Under the pieces are notes generated by a model. That model was not told where the DNA came from. It was given only the letters and a program-made list of their open reading frames with translations, and made no database searches. A program made the position numbers and the translations under genes. 64,000 nt of DNA from Bactericera cockerelli (Eukaryota; Arthropoda; Insecta; Hemiptera; Triozidae), in the NCBI GenBank assembly GCA_024516035.1, contig CM044955.1, positions 12,778,009 through 12,842,008 on the forward strand, read 5' to 3'. Of this stretch, positions 27,408 through 39,934 are shown one piece after another. Within the stretch, counting starts at the first letter, position 1. Every line of letters starts with the position of its first letter.

Positions 27408-29437
27408 CTACCTGAAATGAGAAAATATTAAAATTAATTCACTAATGTTGTAGATAATGAGCAATTATCTTTTCAAGGGGTATTACATTGATTGGTATCT
27501 ACAGTACATCAGAATAATAAGAGAGCTCAATGACTTTTTAACCCTAGAATGCTAGATATTAGTCATTTTGACCAACATATAGAGAAAACACTAACACAGG
27601 TCATTTTTCCAACTTACACTTATCATAGCCCAAACTCCAGATATGCTTTGACAATTTAGTTCTCAGTTGATTCTCTGAAAAATATTACTTGAGTTATTTT
27701 TCTATTGCAAGTTATTCAAATTTCCGTAAATTATAGGTGGACAATTATGTGAATCAGTGTGATGTTTTACTGACTATTGTCTTGCTAGCACTCAAAGATA
27801 GGAAAAAACAAAAAACAATTGAATAAAACCTGTGACTATTTTGTAAAATTTTGTATGTTCTACAGCATGATATATGCTGTGTTCACTCATTTACCTATCC
27901 AAGTATACTTAATTATCATGTTTCTCATCAAGGCAGCCCTGAGAAATAATTTTAATAGTTTTCCACCACCCTAATTCTCAGATGATCCCTAACTGAGAAA
28001 CTACAGAACTTTCAGAAAATTTAAACCTTAAGGTGATGTAATTTTCACTATCAAGGTATTTGTATGTAATAAATTTGATAACTCTAGGAATGGTGAATTG
28101 GAACTATTGCTACACTGGAGTTCCACATCAGTCAAAATAACTGGATTGGAGTGAAATTTTGTCAGTATCAAAGTACAGTAAGACATGTTGCTGACATCAA
28201 CTTGATAATAGATGCCACACATGAAAACATTAGATCAGGGTAAGGTCATGAAACCAAGCTATGAAAATTTGAGTTCCAAACAAGCCTGTGTAGGAAAAAT
28301 TACACAATAACCTGACTGTTTAAAACAATTTATATTAATAGTCTGATGTAATTTTAAGCTTGGTGATTTATAAACTTTCATAGAGACCACAGTTTTACTC
28401 TACGTCACGCCTGAAGCCGAATATTTTATATATATTATAATTTCCACAACAATACAAAGTAGCTATAAAATTCTCTTGACTGAAATTTATTTAGCTTGAA
28501 ATTATGACTTAAGAAAACAACTGTCATGGGTAGAACTAGAAAAGCTCCCACATATCCTTAATTTCATCAGTTATTGAAAGAGTACTCATCCATTCTCAAG
28601 AAAATGAAACTTACAGGATTACAGGAAAGTATTGAAAGAAATGGAACGGCCAATCTTTTGTTAACTCACCACCTGTCGGCAAGCTCAGAGCAATACTCCA
28701 CCCTTCAAAAGGACTATTAAAATGGAACTAGAGAAAATTTCAAGATGTACACAAGAGACACATAAACCTTGTACAATTAACTTGATAACTTACTTCAATG
28801 GGAAAAACTAAATTCAATAAAACACACAAGAAATCACAAAAATTAAAGGAATTTATATTCTACGTTGCCAATATGGCGGCCTCTTGGAATGAGAAGATTT
28901 TTTGATGTTGTGCCACGTAAGGGTAGGAGTAAAATAATTTCATTGGTTGCTTCGGGTCACGTGATAATCATGAACATTCGGACAACTTTCAAAATAATTC
29001 CATCATGCCATCGACCTCCACCGATACAGAATGTAACGAAACAGCGGTACAATGGGTTTTGGTGATTCCACGCTCGACTTTCCACCGGTTTTCGCTTGAA
29101 TAGAGAACCACTAACCACGCGATTAATATTTTTAAGGATGAGGATGGATTGTGATGGAATAACTAACTAGTTTGATTTGTATACTGTGTTCTTTTGGCAA
29201 CTCACTGAACTCACATAGTGAGCAGTACATTAATAAATATATCAATTGTTTCCCCCCCCCCTTGAGTTCACACCATGTGACTGATAAAGTCAAGTGTTTA
29301 TTTATTACTTTATCCCTTATCACCGTAAGACTCGATGGAAACAATAGGTTCTTCATAAAATCCCGCTATAATCACATCATTATCTGGAGATAGGAACTTT
29401 CATTTATGATACCCTAGGTACTTAATGGAGACACTAA

Positions 29438-29572
29438 GGACAGACTTAATGGAGGTTTAAGTCATAACTCTGCGGACTTTAGATTTTGCGTATTGTTTTA
29501 ATTGGGGAAACTAATACTTACGTCCGAACTTGCGATCTCGATATTATTGCTGTTGTCTTTTAATTTCGCCCT
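29438..29572. repeat. 129-bp MITE family, diverged copy
   Basis: The interior (TAGATTTTGCGTATTGTTTT) and the closing end (GTCTTTTAATTTCGCCC) align in order with the copy at 9536, with many substitutions. Confidence 0.6.
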
Positions 29573-29935
29573 TATTTTTATTCACTAAGCGACCCAGCGA
29601 AGTTTCCATGTGATCCGTTAAGATTGTGTCCTACTACATAATATTGATAAAAACCTTAACAGAACAGGGACCAAGAGAGGCATTTGTAATCCGAATTGCA
29701 TTGGTCTCATGCAGGCGATTCCTGTGTAGTTCGCAATGTGTTCAAAACCCCAAGTGTTTTCACATAGGATTAAAGAATGGACCACCAAGGGGAATGGACA
29801 GGAGAGATATGGTGGACAATCAAGTCCACCAACTAATATCCTCCCCAGCTCGTGAACAAAACAACACCAGGATTTTATTGTAGCAGGACATCAACAGAAA
29901 TGATACTGATGAAATAGAGAATGGTGGGCATGATT

Positions 29936-30125
29936 AGCTCAGTGGTAAGGTACTTCTTTGCCATGCAGGTCTCACGTTCGAATTCCAGAGCTGACGTAAA
30001 CATTGTATTCAAAAAATTGTAAGGGATACCTTCCGGTAAGCTTGCGTCGACACAGCACCTAAATAAAGTATTGTGTCACTTCTCGCCCATTAGAGGTGAG
30101 GCATACTACGGAATGAGCAAGCTAC
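29936..30125 (+). repeat. tRNA-Gly-derived SINE, family E
   Basis: The head is GCATGATTAGCTCAGTGGTA, CTTCTTTGCCATGCAGG (GCC anticodon of Gly) and CACGTTCGAATTCC. The body is AAGGGATACCTTCCGGTAAG and TTGTGTCACTTCTCGCCCAT. A second copy lies at 54130-54368 in reverse. The head and body shared with that copy show it is a SINE. Confidence 0.85.
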
Positions 30126-30654
30126 AACAGGAACACAGACAAGCATCTACAGTAGCGGGTTACAAAAAGTCTATTAACCCTTTATTTCATGCTGTTGTAG
30201 ATCTGGAACAGTTTATTGAAACACGGTACCAATCCCCTCTAAATTAAATTTGTGATATTTTTGGTTTATATAATTTTTTTGTCTCCTTAATCTAAATCGA
30301 CAGATAAATCATTATTTTTAGGATAATAATAAGTTTTACTACAATATAGGTCATAAAATGAGTCTCAAATTTTCTGGAAAACTGAGAATAGTGAAGTCAT
30401 ATTGCAATCTATTACAGCTACATAAAAAAAAAAAAAAAAAATACTCCCAGTTTGGTAATTCTGTTTTCTTTCAAATACGCCCTGAACAATTGACTCCCTC
30501 TTTTCAATATCACCCAATCAACGGAAAGATAACTGTTCCAAATTTGGAACATCATGATGTTGAGTCTGAAATTTTCAATTTTTCCAGACCTTCACTTTTT
30601 TGAATTCTGCTCATTATTTCCCCCAAGTTTCTGGAAGCTTTAAAGGTTTTTTTT

Positions 30655-31160
30655 TGTAAATAATAATAATAATAATAATAGAAAATCTTATAAGGGCAAA
30701 GTTTTATAAGTAAAGCTATTAAGCCCAGAACAAAATTATGACGTTATGTTATACAATTGATGCACTATTTAATAGAGAAAAAATCATCAATTTTAGCTTT
30801 GAATGAGTTTGTGGATGGAGCATTAATCATGGTATCAGTTAATGAATTCCAGTTACAAAATACCCTGTTACTAAAAAAATATTTTCTAACATCTTTTTTA
30901 TTTCTTTCTTTGAATATTTTTTTAGAATGACCTCTGGTTTTACTAGAATTATTTAATTCTAGTAGAACTATCATTTAATAAATGATAGTAAAGAACCATG
31001 GAAGAATCTGATATCTTCTTTAACTCTGTCTCATCCCGCTTGAGAAGGTCGACATTGTTCAACCTCATGGTTGAGGTTGTTAGGTTTTGGGGCTTCTTCT
31101 TCTTGTAGTTCCTCTCCTATCGGAGGTTGGTAATCATCATGTCAATGTGGTGTCTATTTC
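30655..31160 (-). pseudogene. LINE reverse-transcriptase C-terminal remnant (CR1-like)
   Basis: The minus-strand frame 30765-30974 reads TRGHSKKIFKERNKKDVRKY, then FFSNRVFCNWNSL and INAPSTNSFKAKIDDFF. This is the C-terminal pattern found after the reverse transcriptase of many CR1-type LINEs. A TTATTA microsatellite closes the 3' end near 30660, as CR1 elements often do. Upstream sequence has stops. A short dead fragment, with the clade uncertain. Confidence 0.65.
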
Positions 31161-31378
31161 TTGCAGCCTGGGGCTTAAATTCACAAATATACACATAATT
31201 ACTACAATATCCTACTTAGTTTATATGAGAAGGTCATTTTTACCAGGTTTCAGAAAATAAGTGACTATATTTATGAAAAACCTTCATCACATAAATGGTT
31301 TCTTTATTCAGTGAAAGTTTCCAATTTGATTTTATACAATTTTTGAGAATAAAAAAAGTTCTTAACAATAACAACATA

Positions 31379-33919
31379 TCAGAACCTAAGCTTCTGGAAG
31401 AACCACTTGTGTTTGCCTGCCTTGTATCTGAAACACACGAGAAAAACAACATACATTATTATCTTTACTGAAATATATTGCACAAACTGGTCTCTGAAAA
31501 CACCAACAACACATAATCAGATCACTCAGTTTAAATGTAATAATAGGTATAAATAATATGCATCTTATGGTTGTGTTTTTCAATTGACTCACTATTTAAA
31601 TCAACACTTGATTTTAGCCATGGATAACTGCCAAGCAGCCAATGGCATAATACTCCTACAGTCAATTTTATTGAACCAAAATTGAATGTCCCATCAACAT
31701 CAGAATATACTCAATGCTTTAATATGCTGTCAATATGGATGAAGCCTTCCTAACCAATTATATCACCCTGCAATGCACATTTATAAATGTGATAGGCATT
31801 GAAAATGCACTTGACATGAGTCAATATACTGATTGCTCAAGGGCTGCTTAACATTTAAATTAAACAATGTTTTAATTTGATTGATAAATACAACCCAAAT
31901 CTCAGAAAATTAACACAGGGTTAACCTGAAAATACAACCAGCAAAAGATTTTATGAGTTAGGAATAACACCTGGGAATTTTTTCTTTCAAATTTATTATC
32001 TGACTACATTATTGGGGCACCATGATAAAAACTGAATTAATTATTAGACATCATCCACTGTGATTTCTATCACTTTCAGAGGTACATTGCGCCCAAAAGG
32101 AGTACACACCTTTTTTGGAGTACCCAAAAGGAGCTTCACACAGCAGTGAATTTAGCAAGGTATGTACAATACATTTTTTTTTTTTTCAAACGATATAATA
32201 TATTTCATGCAACGAGTCTTCTTTCTTTAGTGTGCTCATTACTGATGCCACATTCCCTCTTTGTACCACAAAACTCACTCTTTGACGGAAGTACTCCCCT
32301 GCACGTCTCTCTTTTGTTTCAAGTACCAGAGACTTGGAAATAGAATTGAATAGTTCCAAGGCATCTGGTCCAAAAGATCCAAAAGTTTCGACCGCAAAGG
32401 GAGAGAAAATGAATTGGGAGTGAAAAGAAAAAAAAAGAAGTCATGTACAATACATGACTTCTTTTCTTTATCTCTTATTTCAAAGCATTTATATATTATT
32501 CTTCTCTCTAGTAGGATTGATACATGAAACCAGAAATGTGAACTAGATGTATTGTAAAAACTTACTTGTCTTCAAATTTCATTCTAATTTGGAACCTAAT
32601 CTTCTTTTTCTTCATTGGGTCTTTCAATTCTTTAGGTTGCAGTTTCTCTTGCATGTCAGGGTATGTGTATCGTGTGGGCATGAGGTGGTTGTAGTTCAAC
32701 ACCTGGAAAAACACATTGAGATAGTGAAAAATACTTGCAAAAAAATATGGAGCAAAAGGGGCACTGTTTTCGTATGCTGCTTAGCATCTATCATAAATTT
32801 ATATATTAACATAGGGCTGAGTCTCAGCTGTTAGACCATGAAAATGTATTTTCCAAAATAACTAGCCCTGTAGGCAACAATCTTATCGGTAGGTAGTATA
32901 CTAACACAGCAGGTAGATTTTCTTAAACCTCTGACTAAGACTACTGTGTCAAATGAGAATGACCAATAATTAAAACTTATCAAAAATGGGAAATCATTTT
33001 TCACTTATATATATGAGAGTTATGAATGATTTGCTAAAATCTGGCACTTTGTTGATGTTAAGCACTAAGCCAGTGGCTAGCATGTTGTTTGATTATTTTT
33101 TCAAATCTTGGTATGCAACTAAATACGGGAGTCATTTGGCCTGGCTGTTCACAGAGTTCTGTTGACTGTCAATGAATTTAGAATGCATAGCAAAGTTTAC
33201 ACAATTGGGTAATGTTTACACACTTTACACAATACATTTCAAAATCTTCTTAATCCAAAAATTATCAATTGCCATTCAATGTTGTGAGCATTATGGGCAC
33301 TAATCCTGATGGCTTGCATTTTGAAGAGCTGTTTTAAATTTATAAATATAGGTACACCATATTTAAGAGAAAAAAAAATTCAGTAAATCTAAATGACTGT
33401 TCTAATCTCTTGAAAATTTTAAGAATGAAACCAACTTCCTTAAAATATGTGTCAAGATTAGCTTATACTGTTCCTGGCATTAATGTAAGACTCAAACAGC
33501 AATATATTACTGAATGAATCTGTGTTGTGGTTACCAGGGGGAATAAGTCAGAATTAATAGTTCTGCTCTAAAAAAGAGATGAATTTTAAAGGGGGGGGGG
33601 GTAAAGATTACAATGATGAATATTGAATTAAATAGATGAATAAATAAGAAGTCATTGTTAGTTTGCAAGTATCAGCAAAATTAAGAAGAAGAGAACTTAC
33701 TTTCAGGAAAGGCTTTATCTTAGATCTCTTCTTGAACAAGGTCTTGTTCATTCTCTTGGTGACTTTGCGGGGATACCTATCAATACCAGCAACAAGGGCA
33801 TGTCCATACTGTTTGTCTGCAGTGCCATCATCATAGGTCTTAAGGACAACAGCTTTTCTGCCTGCGTACCGGCCACAGAGGACCAGCACTATTTTACCAG
33901 CTTTCATAATTTTCCCCAT
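31379..33919 (-). CDS. RpL27: 60S ribosomal protein L27 (3 coding exons)
   Basis: Exons 33701-33919, 32566-32702 and 31379-31427 join to 405 nt, 134 residues, the family's length. RpL27 (eL27) is a structural protein of the large ribosomal subunit. Seen: N-terminal [20 protein letters not shown] (KOW-type fold), [15 protein letters not shown], then [10 protein letters not shown] and the hallmark C-terminus KWFFQKLRF encoded by the tiny 49-nt last exon. A noncoding first exon is implied by an acceptor at 33935-33936. AATAAA on the minus strand at 31303-31308 lies about 70 nt past the stop. All key segments are intact. Intron 2 holds a 14-bp-stem hairpin near 32436-32466. Confidence 0.97.
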
Positions 33920-34614
33920 ATTGGAGATGTGTGTCTGTAACAAGAAAAACACAAAAATACTCAACTAATAGAACACATTGAAAGCTGTTACTTGTCAGAA
34001 AGAATTTTCAGTGTATTCTATTAGAGGTAAATTAACCCAAGGTAATGCTGCCAATAAGCCACCATATTAACATTAATATTTCTCAAATTCGCACATTAAA
34101 TTTAAGCTTCTATATTGCGTGCTGGGTTTACTAGCTTGTTGATATATATTAGTGGAATCAAACATTGTTACATGATTTAAGTTCTAGAAGAGATTTTAAA
34201 GTGGCTACCAAAATATCAGCTCGAGTTTAAGAGGGAGGAGGAATTATCTAAAGATAAATTTTCAGAATGATGGATACAGGTTTCTGTATTGACCTTTACA
34301 AATTTTTGCTTTTTTTAACCTGGCAACACTAATGTAAAATGCTAAAGCAGTTGGATGGTCTGGTATTTACAGAGAAATAGATAGGTAATCTTCTTGACTA
34401 ATCTTTAGTATATACTCGGCACTTGAACTACTGAGGCCCTATTACAAGAGGATAAGGGAACAGGTTCTGACAACGGTTAATGAAAGTGTTTGAACCGAAA
34501 TGAAGCTCCTGAGGACGGATGACACAACAACTAAGAAAGATTCATAGAATAATTTAAGGTTTAATAGATGAAAATGGATAAAATAAATGTAAAATTATTT
34601 TTCACTATACTCAC

Positions 34615-34645
34615 ATTTCACGGCACACACTTCGAAAAGATGGAC
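34615..34645 (-). promoter_or_regulatory. RpL27 TCT-type start and 5' noncoding exon
   Basis: Reading the minus strand, ATCTTTTCGAAG matches the TCT (polypyrimidine) initiator used by ribosomal protein genes, with a likely +1 C at 34639. A GTGAGT donor at 34613-34614 follows 25 nt later. Spliced to the acceptor at 33935, this gives a short 5' untranslated leader of about 40 nt starting with pyrimidines, as in TOP mRNAs. Inferred from motif and distance. Confidence 0.6.
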
Positions 34646-35301
34646 ATGAATGTTTTGATTCTAATTTACTCAAAAATCTGATTTGAGCTCGTTGGTTGAA
34701 GAAAAAAATTCAGCGTTCAAAAATCTCTAGCTTCAAAAAGGATATTTTGCACGATGCTAAAATGAGAAAATTAAATTATACAGAGTGTTGCAAAAATAAA
34801 ACAAAAAAATACAATATTTTTATTTAGGTAGGTACTTTCAATATCGGAAGTATTGTTCGTTTTAGTGATATACAGTATGTTTCAGAAAAGGTGGCCACCC
34901 CCTCGTAACTTTTGAACGCGACGGAATTTTTCAATTCTGTAAAGTCCTAGGTATAGGAAGTGCCCTATGGCCCATCCTGTGGTCATATTTATTTTTGGCC
35001 CCGGTCGGCCCTTCCGGATTTTAGGCCATATTTTTTCATTTTCCTCGCGAATTTCAAATGGAATGCTATATTTTTTATTCCTGTTAATTAAAGTCTAAGT
35101 TAGGCTGAGTATAATGAGCTTTTATAATTTTCAAAAACCTTATCAGGGGCGGAGCTAGTAGGGTGCAAGTTTCAAAACTGTTACACCCTGTATTTCAGCG
35201 TTAGTTAGATTTTTTAGTACTTTTTTTATGTTCATAGGTTCAAGATATTGTTTTACACCATATGAAATCAAAAAAATATTCTTGTTTACTTCTAATCAGG
35301 G

Positions 35302-37410
35302 CAGTGGCGGCTCCTGACTTCAAGACTAGGTGAAGACAAATTATACCCAGAAGTATTGAAAAAATAAAATTATTAATTTATCAGATCTTAGTTCTTATGG
35401 TCTCATAAACACAGCCCATTGTAAGTTATGGCTGTTTCCCTGCAAAGCATGATTTTCTCTCATACCAGTTTTGCATCATATAAGTTTTTATAGGTACTTT
35501 TTTTGGAGAACACTTGGTACTTAATAAATAAACAAGGCCAGCAGAACAATTTGTCAACACTTGAGCTGGTACACAGCCATTCATTTTTCATAAGCCATTC
35601 AGGCTTGAACTGTATGGCTGTGGGGCAGGCATTTGCTTTACTTTTTTAGTGGTGGTTAGAAATTGGACATCCAGTAATCATAATATCTTTCATATCCTCA
35701 TTACTTCTTAATCTGAATGGGGTTACTTTTAATGTTTGAACCCCATGATTTTGTGGGAATCTCATTGTTTCTTTGAAATGTTGTTATTAATTATTCATCT
35801 TAATAAAAAATATTTATTCATCTTAATAAAAATTATTAACTAAAAGTTGGTAAAAAGGAATTAAAATAAAAATATTAGGATTATACCTCAGTAGATAGGT
35901 AGGTACAACATTTTAAAGAGGGGTTAGAACTGGGAAGGAAAGAAAGTTAGTTGAAGACTAAAAATTACAATCCAAAACTGGAAGAAAATCCACCACCAGA
36001 TTACAAAATAAATCTAAGAAAACATACTTACTACAAATATAAAATCAGCTTAAATTTGTGTTACCATTGATGTTTAAATGACTATTTATGAAAAACACAG
36101 ATATTGCCTTATAATTTTAAGTACTTCACTGGAAGCTGTGTGCTTAGCTACCTGCAACCTGCATAATTATAATGTTATTTCTGACACTGAAAGAAGTACA
36201 TAGCTACTTCATATTCAACTTATTATGAAAAGCACTGGTCAGATCAGGTAGGAATAATGTTTCTATCCTGTATCAAATACTGGGAAATAACTTTATTAAC
36301 TAGTTACACCAATTAAAAGTCACTTAATTACCGTTGAGAAGATTTGAAAATAATCTAAAAAATTTGAAAAGTGTTTTGTTTACATTCTAAAGATAAGAGA
36401 TACAATGTTGCCAAGTTAATTTCATAGCTAAATTTCTACAAACTTCAAGAGCTATATTTTAAATTTAAAGAAATCCCTCAAATCATGTAAGACGTATATT
36501 TATTTTAAAAAATAATACTACACCGCCTGAACAGAATTTTCTCTTGAGAATTTCATTTCAACACGTCTAATTTCATGATTTTTTTTAAAGTGGTTCCATA
36601 GTCAGGATCTTAAACAGGACCACCATTGTCCCTTTTTAAAAACTTCTTGGAACAACTAGATACCAGATTATCTTATTTGGCTCAATTTCGGTACCTACAT
36701 TAAATAATTATCTCCGAGATTTGACTTCAATCGAGATGTCCTTTTTAAGACTATAGTTGACAAGATACATAAATAGTTAAAATTTATTGGTATCGGCTAT
36801 CGTTTAGTAACTATGTACAAAACTAGAACCCAAAAAATGAGAAATAATATCCAAAATTCCTGACACAAAATCCTGCTTTCCTAACGCCTACGTTATTATT
36901 ATTATTATTTAATATTACAAGATTGTGCTAGATATGGGAGGCTAAATCATTGACTGGTTTCCTAGGTCTGGCATAATGCTACTGGCAACAATGTTAATAT
37001 CAAAAACACATGACATCGCACATGGTGGCTTCGTGACATTTCGTATGAGGTCGTGTAGATAATGTAAACTGAATACAACTGAAGACTGTCCTCAGTAGCA
37101 TATTACATAGATATAGTTCTTGCCTAATATTTCATGATACCTACTTGGAAATACTCAACTCTGATTGGTTGATTCAAGGACAACTGAAGACAATTTCGAA
37201 TTGTCTTCACATTTGGTGTTCTCCTTGGAAAGTGATATGAAATGTTAAGCAGCATTGATCTATTTTACACAAAGCTTACTCTTTTTTTTTTTTTTTTTTT
37301 TCTTTGAGTTGGATCAATTGTGCCATGTTCAAGGGATTATGAGTAGTGTTTTCACTGTTCAAAATTAGGTGAAAATGTCTTCAGTGTCTTCACCCGACGA
37401 GCCGCCACTG
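35302..37410. mobile_element. Nonautonomous hAT-like element
   Basis: Ends are CAGTGGCGGCTC and GAGCCGCCACTG. The 8-bp duplication AATCAGGG lies at 35294-35301 and 37411-37418, the size typical of hAT. The uninterrupted right arm of the host foldback carries AATCAGGG once, which confirms the site. The 2109-bp interior has no recognisable transposase. A 'CTTCAnnnnAGGTGAAGACA'-like subterminal word recurs near both ends. Confidence 0.92.
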
Positions 37411-37959
37411 AATCAGGGTCATAGTAAGGTTTTTGTAAAAGTACTTTTTTTCTCACGTCAATTTTTCCGTAAATTAATGGTGTTCTCGAAATTGGCATTT
37501 TTAGAGGTGAAAGTCTGCAGTGACATATGTTTTTTATGCTTTAAATCGAAAGAAAACTTAACGGAGAAGCGATTAAGATCATAAAAAAAGCCATTTAACC
37601 TGCTAGTTTTTTCACGACAGTGTCCGGTAAAGTGGGTGAATTTCGTATTGGATTTTTTTTGTTGTTGAGGAAACACAATTGGCATAGAAAATAAATAATA
37701 TCTAATAAGGGAATAATACTTCAATAAACATAACTAAATGCGAAATTAAATGAAAATTATTTATTCTAAATCAGTGCCGGATATTTTTTTTTTTTTTCTC
37801 TCTCTTTTTTTCACTTCTCAAAGTTCAAGTTGTATCAAAAATAATTATCGGATAATGCTGCTTCTAAAGTCGGCCTAGGGGTCCCCTCTTGAGACAATTT
37901 TAGTTGGTAAGTTGGTAAAATCTGTAGAAAACACATTGTCAATAATTCTGGAGTCAGTC

Positions 37960-38178
37960 CGATGGCGCTTTGAATGCAACGATTCTTGTAGGATCACCGA
38001 AGTTAAGCAACGTCTAGCGAGGAGAAGACTTCGTGATGCTGGTATTCCGGCCTAACCCAGGCTGGGTGAGATAAATGTGTTTAGGAGGTTGGTGAGTTTC
38101 TTGCGAATGGAGGGTAACACCCCCGTTATGATATGACCATGCAGTTGAAACGCGATATTAAACCCAAATTAAAAAAAA
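37960..38178 (+). repeat. 5S rRNA-derived SINE in the foldback loop
   Basis: Head (ATCACCGAAGTTAAGCAACG), body (CCCAGGCTGGGTGAGATAAA) and tail (GATATGACCATGCAGTTGAA), then poly(A). The head is missing the box C segment, so the copy is internally shortened. Confidence 0.88.
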
Positions 38179-39431
38179 AAAATCATACTGGTGTTGCTAG
38201 TAATGAATACCAGGTCTCTAAATAAAAATCTAATTATCTCGAAATTTAAGAGAAAAAAATACCAGGTCAAGTACCAAACTCTTGAGGGTGAAAATTAAAC
38301 CAATTCAATTATTTTAAAGAGGAGAAGAGAGAGAGAAAAAGAGAGGGAGAAAAAAAATTATCCGGTACTGATTTAGAAGTAATAATCTTCATTTAATTTC
38401 GCATTTAGTTATGTTAATTGAAGTATTATTCCCTTATTAGGTATTATTTATTTTCTATGCCAATTGTGTTTCCTCAACAAAAAAAAATCCAATACGAAAT
38501 TCACCCACTTTACCAGACACTGTCGTGAAAAAACTAGCAGGTTAAATGGCTTTTTTTATGATCTTAATCGCTTCTCCGTTAAGTTTTCTTTCGATTTAAA
38601 GCATAAAAAACATATGTCACTGCAGACTTTCACCTCTAAAAATGCCAATTTCGAGAACACCATTAATTTACGGAAAAATTGACGTGAGAAAAAAAGTACT
38701 TTTACAAAAACCTTACTATGACCCTGATTAGAAGTAAACAAGAATATTTTTTTGATTTCATATGGTGTAAAACAATATTTTGAACCTATGAACATAAAAA
38801 AAATACTAAAAAATTTAACTAACGCTGAAGTACAGGGTGTAACAGTTTTGAAACTTGCACCCTACTAGCTCCGCCCCTGATAAGGTTTTTGAAAATTTTA
38901 AAAGCTCATTATACTCAGCCTAACTTAGACTTTAATTAACAGGAATAAAAAATATAGCATTCCATTTAAAATTCGCGAGAAAAATGAAAAAATATGGCCT
39001 AAAAGTCGGAAGGGCCGACCGGGGCCAAAAATAAATATGACCACAGGATGGGCCATAGGGCACTTCCTATACCTAGGACTTTACAGAATTGAAAAATTCC
39101 GTCGCGTTCAAAAGTTACGAGGGGGTGGCCACCTTTTCTGAAACATACTGTATAAAAAAAAAAGTGAGTCTGGACACAAAAACAAGATATCTGCACATGC
39201 CATAACCTCCTGAGCTCTTTAGGTTTTGTGTCGGTCTAATGAACGGATCTCAACGGAATTTTGTACACAATACATGACTGTAGGAGACGTGTTGTAGATT
39301 TTCCCATTCTGAATTAATCAACTTCGAACTGGTGGATCTTGTGCCCAACTTCTAACTTTTTACTTAAACGCTTACTAGTCATTCTGTCTAATTTAAAATT
39401 GTGGACAAAAAAGTACAAAAATAAGATCTAA

Positions 39432-39560
39432 GGTCCGAATTAATAGACAACATCAATAACTTAAGTCGTTGGTAAGTGTCGATTTTCCCTATCTTACACA
39501 GTACGCAATCCGTGACTTAGCGCCACAGAGGTATTATAAAAACGTCTATTAATTCCGCCC
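39432..39560. mobile_element. 129-bp Tourist-like MITE
   Basis: In the opposite orientation to the copy at 9536, with TAA at 39429-39431 and 39561-39563. The interior AGTACGCAATCCGTGACTTA matches the other copies closely. Confidence 0.9.
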
Positions 39561-39934
39561 TAAGTCTATAATACTTACTTAGAATTTAGAATGTAGAAAA
39601 AACGGTATTTTACGGAATAAAAGAAATTTGAAGAGAATCGGTTGAGAACTTTTAATATTAGGTACCGATATGATGTAGGTTCATCATCAACACGCAAGAA
39701 ACCGAGCACTGATTGGCTAAATCGATTAGTAGATTGCTGTATTGACAATTTTAGGTAGGTATCTGCCTAAATTAATTTCTGCATTGCCATTCGCTTAAAT
39801 TTTAAACCTATCAAGAATTTTTGATAGAAATCAGATCATTTGAAAAATATTAAAACCAGCTAAATGCTGGTGTACCTAGTGCTAATTGTGACTTATTAGA
39901 GTAGCATTCGAAAATACCCATTACACTGGAAAGT

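Larger units (their letters stand above)
34871..39152. mobile_element. Foldback (long-TIR) element, Tc1/mariner-like ends
   Basis: Outer ends are TACAGTATGTTTCAGAAAAG and its exact complement, with TA on both sides. The left arm (34871-35301 continued at 37419-37790) and right arm (about 38340-39152) are nearly perfect inverted copies of about 0.8 kb. The loop (about 37800-38335) holds a 5S-SINE. The left arm is split by a hAT element at 35302-37410. Without that insert and its extra target copy the element is about 2.17 kb. The short ORFs in the two arms are mirror images and have no family signature. Confidence 0.9.

Noticed and set aside
28860..29040. Arf1 promoter with a YY1-like CCAATATGGCGGCC word
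   Set aside because: The motif is present, but no donor or initiator could be tied to the Arf1 5' noncoding exon, so the start site is left open.
30765..30974. A host gene of 69 residues
   Set aside because: The DVRKYFFSNRV and WNSL pattern is the C-terminal end of LINE polyproteins, and the flanks have stops.
32436..32466. Hairpin in RpL27 intron 2 as a small RNA gene (AAGAAGTCATGT stem)
   Set aside because: The stem is only about 14 bp with a 5-nt loop, too short for a miRNA precursor, and no snoRNA boxes are visible.
37369..38795. Two mirror-image short proteins in the foldback element
   Set aside because: They exist only because the arms are inverted copies; there is no family match and no start context.
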